From Paenibacillus silvestris (GTDB lineage Bacteria > Bacillota > Bacilli > Paenibacillales > NBRC-103111), in the NCBI RefSeq assembly GCF_009882985.1, contig NZ_WTUZ01000010.1:806352-870351 (forward strand): a stretch of 64,000 nt of DNA, read 5' to 3'. Under the pieces are notes generated by a model, which was not told where the DNA came from, did not search any database, and saw only the letters and a program-made list of their open reading frames with translations. Both the position numbers and the translations under genes were made by a program. The first letter of the stretch is position 1; every line of letters begins with the position of its first letter. Below are positions 62,356-64,000 of the stretch, piece after piece.

Positions 62356-62562
62356 ATGACTGTAGCTGCTCAAGTAAAAACAACACTAGCCTCCCTCAAA
62401 AGCGCGCAAGCCAGCCTAGAGACCTTTGCGTTAAGCACAGAGAATCAAGAAGCTAAACAGCTGTATGAAACAGCCGCGATGGCCGCGCAAGACATCGTGA
62501 ATCAAGTTTCCTCCAGGGTGCAGCAATTGGAGAACGAAGAACCACAATACAAAGGCTTCTAA
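62356..62562 (+). CDS. DUF1657 small helical protein
   Basis: A 68-residue protein, nearly all helical, starting MTVAAQVKTTLASLKSAQAS and continuing LETFALSTENQEAKQLYETA. This pattern defines DUF1657, found next to spoVA genes in spore formers. AGAGGTG lies 6-7 bases before the ATG. It is divergent from the spoVA operon and shares its domain with the C-terminus of the DUF421 protein. The function is unknown; forespore expression is likely. Confidence 0.88.
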   Translation: MTVAAQVKTTLASLKSAQASLETFALSTENQEAKQLYETAAMAAQDIVNQVSSRVQQLENEEPQYKGF

Positions 62563-62570
62563 TTGAAGCA

Positions 62571-62622
62571 CAAAAACAGCCGATACTCACGAGAACGAGT
62601 TCTCGTGTACCGGCTGTTTTTG
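62571..62622. terminator. Bidirectional terminator after the DUF1657 gene
   Basis: CAAAAACAGCCG pairs with CGGCTGTTTTTG, extended by ACGAGAAC/GTTCTCGT. It serves the DUF1657 gene on the plus strand and the small membrane-protein gene on the minus strand. Confidence 0.9.
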
Positions 62623-62634
62623 CTTTTAATCCTT

Positions 62635-62715
62635 TTAATACATCATGAGGAGAATTAGCGTAAGAAGGACAAAAAGCACTAATATCAGCAATTTGAGGTT
62701 ATCTTCTTTTGGCAT
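62635..62715 (-). CDS. 26-residue single-span membrane peptide
   Basis: The frame reads MPKEDNLKLLILVLFVLLTL then ILLMMY: a short charged head and one membrane helix. GGGGCGG lies before the ATG. Tiny membrane peptides of this shape are common near sporulation genes in Bacillales. It follows the 45-residue gene on the same strand and ends just before a terminator, which supports it being real. Confidence 0.5.
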   Translation of the reverse strand: MPKEDNLKLLILVLFVLLTLILLMMY

Positions 62716-62758
62716 GCGAGCCGCCCCTTGTTTCAGATCATTTCGGATAAAATTGTTG

Positions 62759-62896
62759 CTATTGTGTTGGTTGGTTAGAAGCTTTCCTCAATTCATTCGC
62801 TAACCGGTGAAATTCTTCTCTTGCTTGCGGATCTTCTGTTGCCATGTAGGCCGCAGATAAAAAGGCAATGATTTTATTAGCGTCTTCAACACTCAC
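62759..62896 (-). CDS. 45-residue helical protein of unknown function
   Basis: Starts at GTG with AGGAGGG 8 bases upstream. The product begins MSVEDANKIIAFLSAAYMAT and continues EDPQAREEFHRLANELRKA. It looks like a small two-helix soluble protein; I recognise no family. It lies 26 bases after the papain-family protease gene on the same strand, so it is probably co-transcribed. Confidence 0.6.
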   Translation of the reverse strand: MSVEDANKIIAFLSAAYMATEDPQAREEFHRLANELRKASNQPTQ

Positions 62897-62922
62897 TGCT
62901 TAATCCCTCCTAGAAGCACACG

Positions 62923-63684
62923 CTATTTGCCGGTCCAATAATCAAAGGTGAGAAGATTACTTTTGAAGAACGAATAGGGCAAATAACAGTAGCCTTGGTC
63001 ACCCCAGCCTTTTCCCCAAGAGTTTCGGGCGATCACCACACCCTGTCCCTTCTTCTTGCCATCCCTATACCCAACAGCCAGCATGGCGTGCCCGCCCAGC
63101 AGCATTTCTTTTTTACGGTCTGGATACGGAACCCGTCCGGTCTTGAGAACAGCTAGGCTTTCGAAGGAAGCATATAAATAGATCCCGAAAACAACTGGCT
63201 GACCATCCGCCAAAGCCGCTTTGATTCCTGCCAGATCATGAATACGATGATAGCTGCCGATCCGATAATTCCCTGCCGTTTGCTCAGCCTCAGCATCAGG
63301 CTTCTCTTTAAATTTGGCAATTTGGTAAGGCCATTCGCTTTCCGGGCAAACACCGGTTTTCTGAAGCACTTTCATACCGTCGCGGACTGTTGCGCCAGAG
63401 TCCCTGTTTACCGTGCCTTCTAGCTGTCTCTCATGCCAGTAATGAAAAAGCCGGGATAACCGAAGCGATGAATCGCTTTCCTGACGAAGCCAATATTCAC
63501 GCAGTCCGCTTACAATGGCATTGGACGTGCAAGAACCTAAATTCCCTTGATTGACAATTGGAGAAAGCTTACTCCGTAAGTCGACTCTGCGGGGCAGCTG
63601 AGATTCACGAACATAATTGACGCTTCGGTAAAAATAGTCACGAAAGTCACGTTGATCTCGCTTTACCGTTAACTTCCTTCTCAT
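62923..63684 (-). CDS. Papain-family (C1) cysteine protease
   Basis: A 253-residue protein with the full papain triad. The Cys is in NQGNLGSCTSNA (Cys52, with oxyanion Gln46), the His in LGGHAMLAVGY and the Asn in ARNSWGKGWGDQGY. No signal peptide is seen; the start MRRKLTVKRDQRDFRDYFYR is basic. The ATG at 63684 follows GGAGG by 6-7 bases. Papain-like enzymes of this bacterial type occur in spore formers; the substrate is unknown. Two very small genes follow on the same strand. Confidence 0.88.
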   Translation of the reverse strand: MRRKLTVKRDQRDFRDYFYRSVNYVRESQLPRRVDLRSKLSPIVNQGNLGSCTSNAIVSGLREYWLRQESDSSLRLSRLFHYWHERQLEGTVNRDSGATVRDGMKVLQKTGVCPESEWPYQIAKFKEKPDAEAEQTAGNYRIGSYHRIHDLAGIKAALADGQPVVFGIYLYASFESLAVLKTGRVPYPDRKKEMLLGGHAMLAVGYRDGKKKGQGVVIARNSWGKGWGDQGYCYLPYSFFKSNLLTFDYWTGK

Positions 63685-63753
63685 CTGTTTTCCTCCCCAT
63701 TGCCCGTTTGTGGAATTGTACTCCAGTGTATTCACCCATAGGCAGGAGCGTGC

Positions 63754-63781
63754 AAAAAGCGCATACCCTTAGGGCATGCGC
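63754..63781 (-). terminator. Terminator after the glycosyltransferase gene
   Basis: On the minus strand GCGCATGCCC pairs with GGGTATGCGC around a 3-base loop, followed by TTTTTGC. Confidence 0.75.
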
Positions 63782-63796
63782 GCGTGGCAAATCTAA

Positions 63797-64000
63797 TTAT
63801 TTTTTCATCGCTTTCTGATAAATAGCTAAGTATCTGCTCGTCATAAGGGATGTGGCAAACCGCCTGATCACATAACTGCGAAGCGCAGCAGGATCGGGGT
63901 AGCGCCCTTGCTTAACTTTGGCAATCATTTCGGGAACGGAGCGGCATATCAGCTCAGGGAACCCCGCCATGACCTCTGGGACGGCGCCACGATTTAAAGC
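63797..64000 (-). CDS. Glycosyltransferase family 4-like protein, C-terminal end
   Basis: Only the last 67 codons are in the window. The visible part reads ALNRGAVPEVMAGFPELICR then SVPEMIAKVKQGRYPDPAAL and ends in a basic tail. The ALxRGAxPEV block is the nucleotide-sugar-binding end of GT-B glycosyltransferases (group 1), where the Glu contacts the sugar nucleotide. The acceptor cannot be told. A terminator follows. Confidence 0.7.
   Translation of the reverse strand, partial: ALNRGAVPEVMAGFPELICRSVPEMIAKVKQGRYPDPAALRSYVIRRFATSLMTSRYLAIYQKAMKK

Overview
The window looks like a chromosome segment of a spore-forming, low-to-mid-GC Gram-positive bacterium of the order Bacillales, most likely Paenibacillus or a close relative. 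The evidence is the gene order, which follows the Bacillus subtilis yqeG-yqeV block, plus spore genes (gpr, spoIIP, yqxA, a GerA-type receptor, spoVAC-AD-AE), late competence genes (comEA-EB-EC, comER), an HrcA/CIRCE heat-shock operon, a leucine T-box, and a copper-amine-oxidase-type stalk domain of the kind common in Paenibacillus. Most genes lie on the minus strand. No rRNA, tRNA, complete transposon or CRISPR array was seen.

Layout. 1-5.7 kb: the start of addB, a CitA-type citrate synthase, an orphan MazF/PemK-like protein, an RlmI-type methyltransferase, a Na/Pi cotransporter and deoC. 5.8-9.7 kb: prmA, an M50 protease, rsmE and mtaB. 9.9-15.8 kb: an accessory block that separates prmA from dnaJ. 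It holds a glycerophosphodiesterase, two small genes, a DUF3299-like lipoprotein with an ABC transporter, and an alkaline phosphatase. 16-22.5 kb: a CIRCE-controlled heat-shock operon, hrcA - archaeal-like (group III) chaperonin - grpE - dnaK - dnaJ. 22.5-28 kb: a GNAT acetyltransferase, hemW, lepA, yqxA and spoIIP. 28-30.6 kb: decayed intergenic repeats and a compact operon of two TIR-like proteins plus a 55-residue protein. 30.7-33.2 kb: gpr, rpsT and holA. 33.4-39.6 kb: an ECF sigma/anti-sigma pair divergent from a four-gene germinant-receptor operon. 39.6-44.4 kb: comEC, comEB, comEA and comER. 44.4-47.2 kb: leuS with its T-box. 47.2-53.2 kb: the yqeM-cvfB-rsfS-yqeK-nadD-yhbY-aroE-yqeH-yqeG ribosome/NAD/shikimate run. 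53.3-58.6 kb: an esterase and a MoxR-DUF58-transglutaminase operon. 58.6-64 kb: intergenic repeats, a spoVA cluster resembling spoVA-2mob, small sporulation-like genes, a papain-family protease and the end of a glycosyltransferase.

How genes fit together. HrcA with CIRCE would repress all five chaperone genes as a unit, so the extra chaperonin is probably co-induced with DnaK. The spoVA cluster, gpr, the ger operon and possibly the papain-like protease serve spore formation or germination. The ABC transporter, lipoprotein and alkaline phosphatase may share a link to metal or phosphate supply.

The two most unusual features are the archaeal-type chaperonin inside the dnaK operon and the translationally coupled TIR-like pair. 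In that pair the first protein keeps the family's catalytic glutamate. The second has leucine at that position and carries an extra C-terminal domain, which suggests an enzyme with a pseudoenzyme partner.
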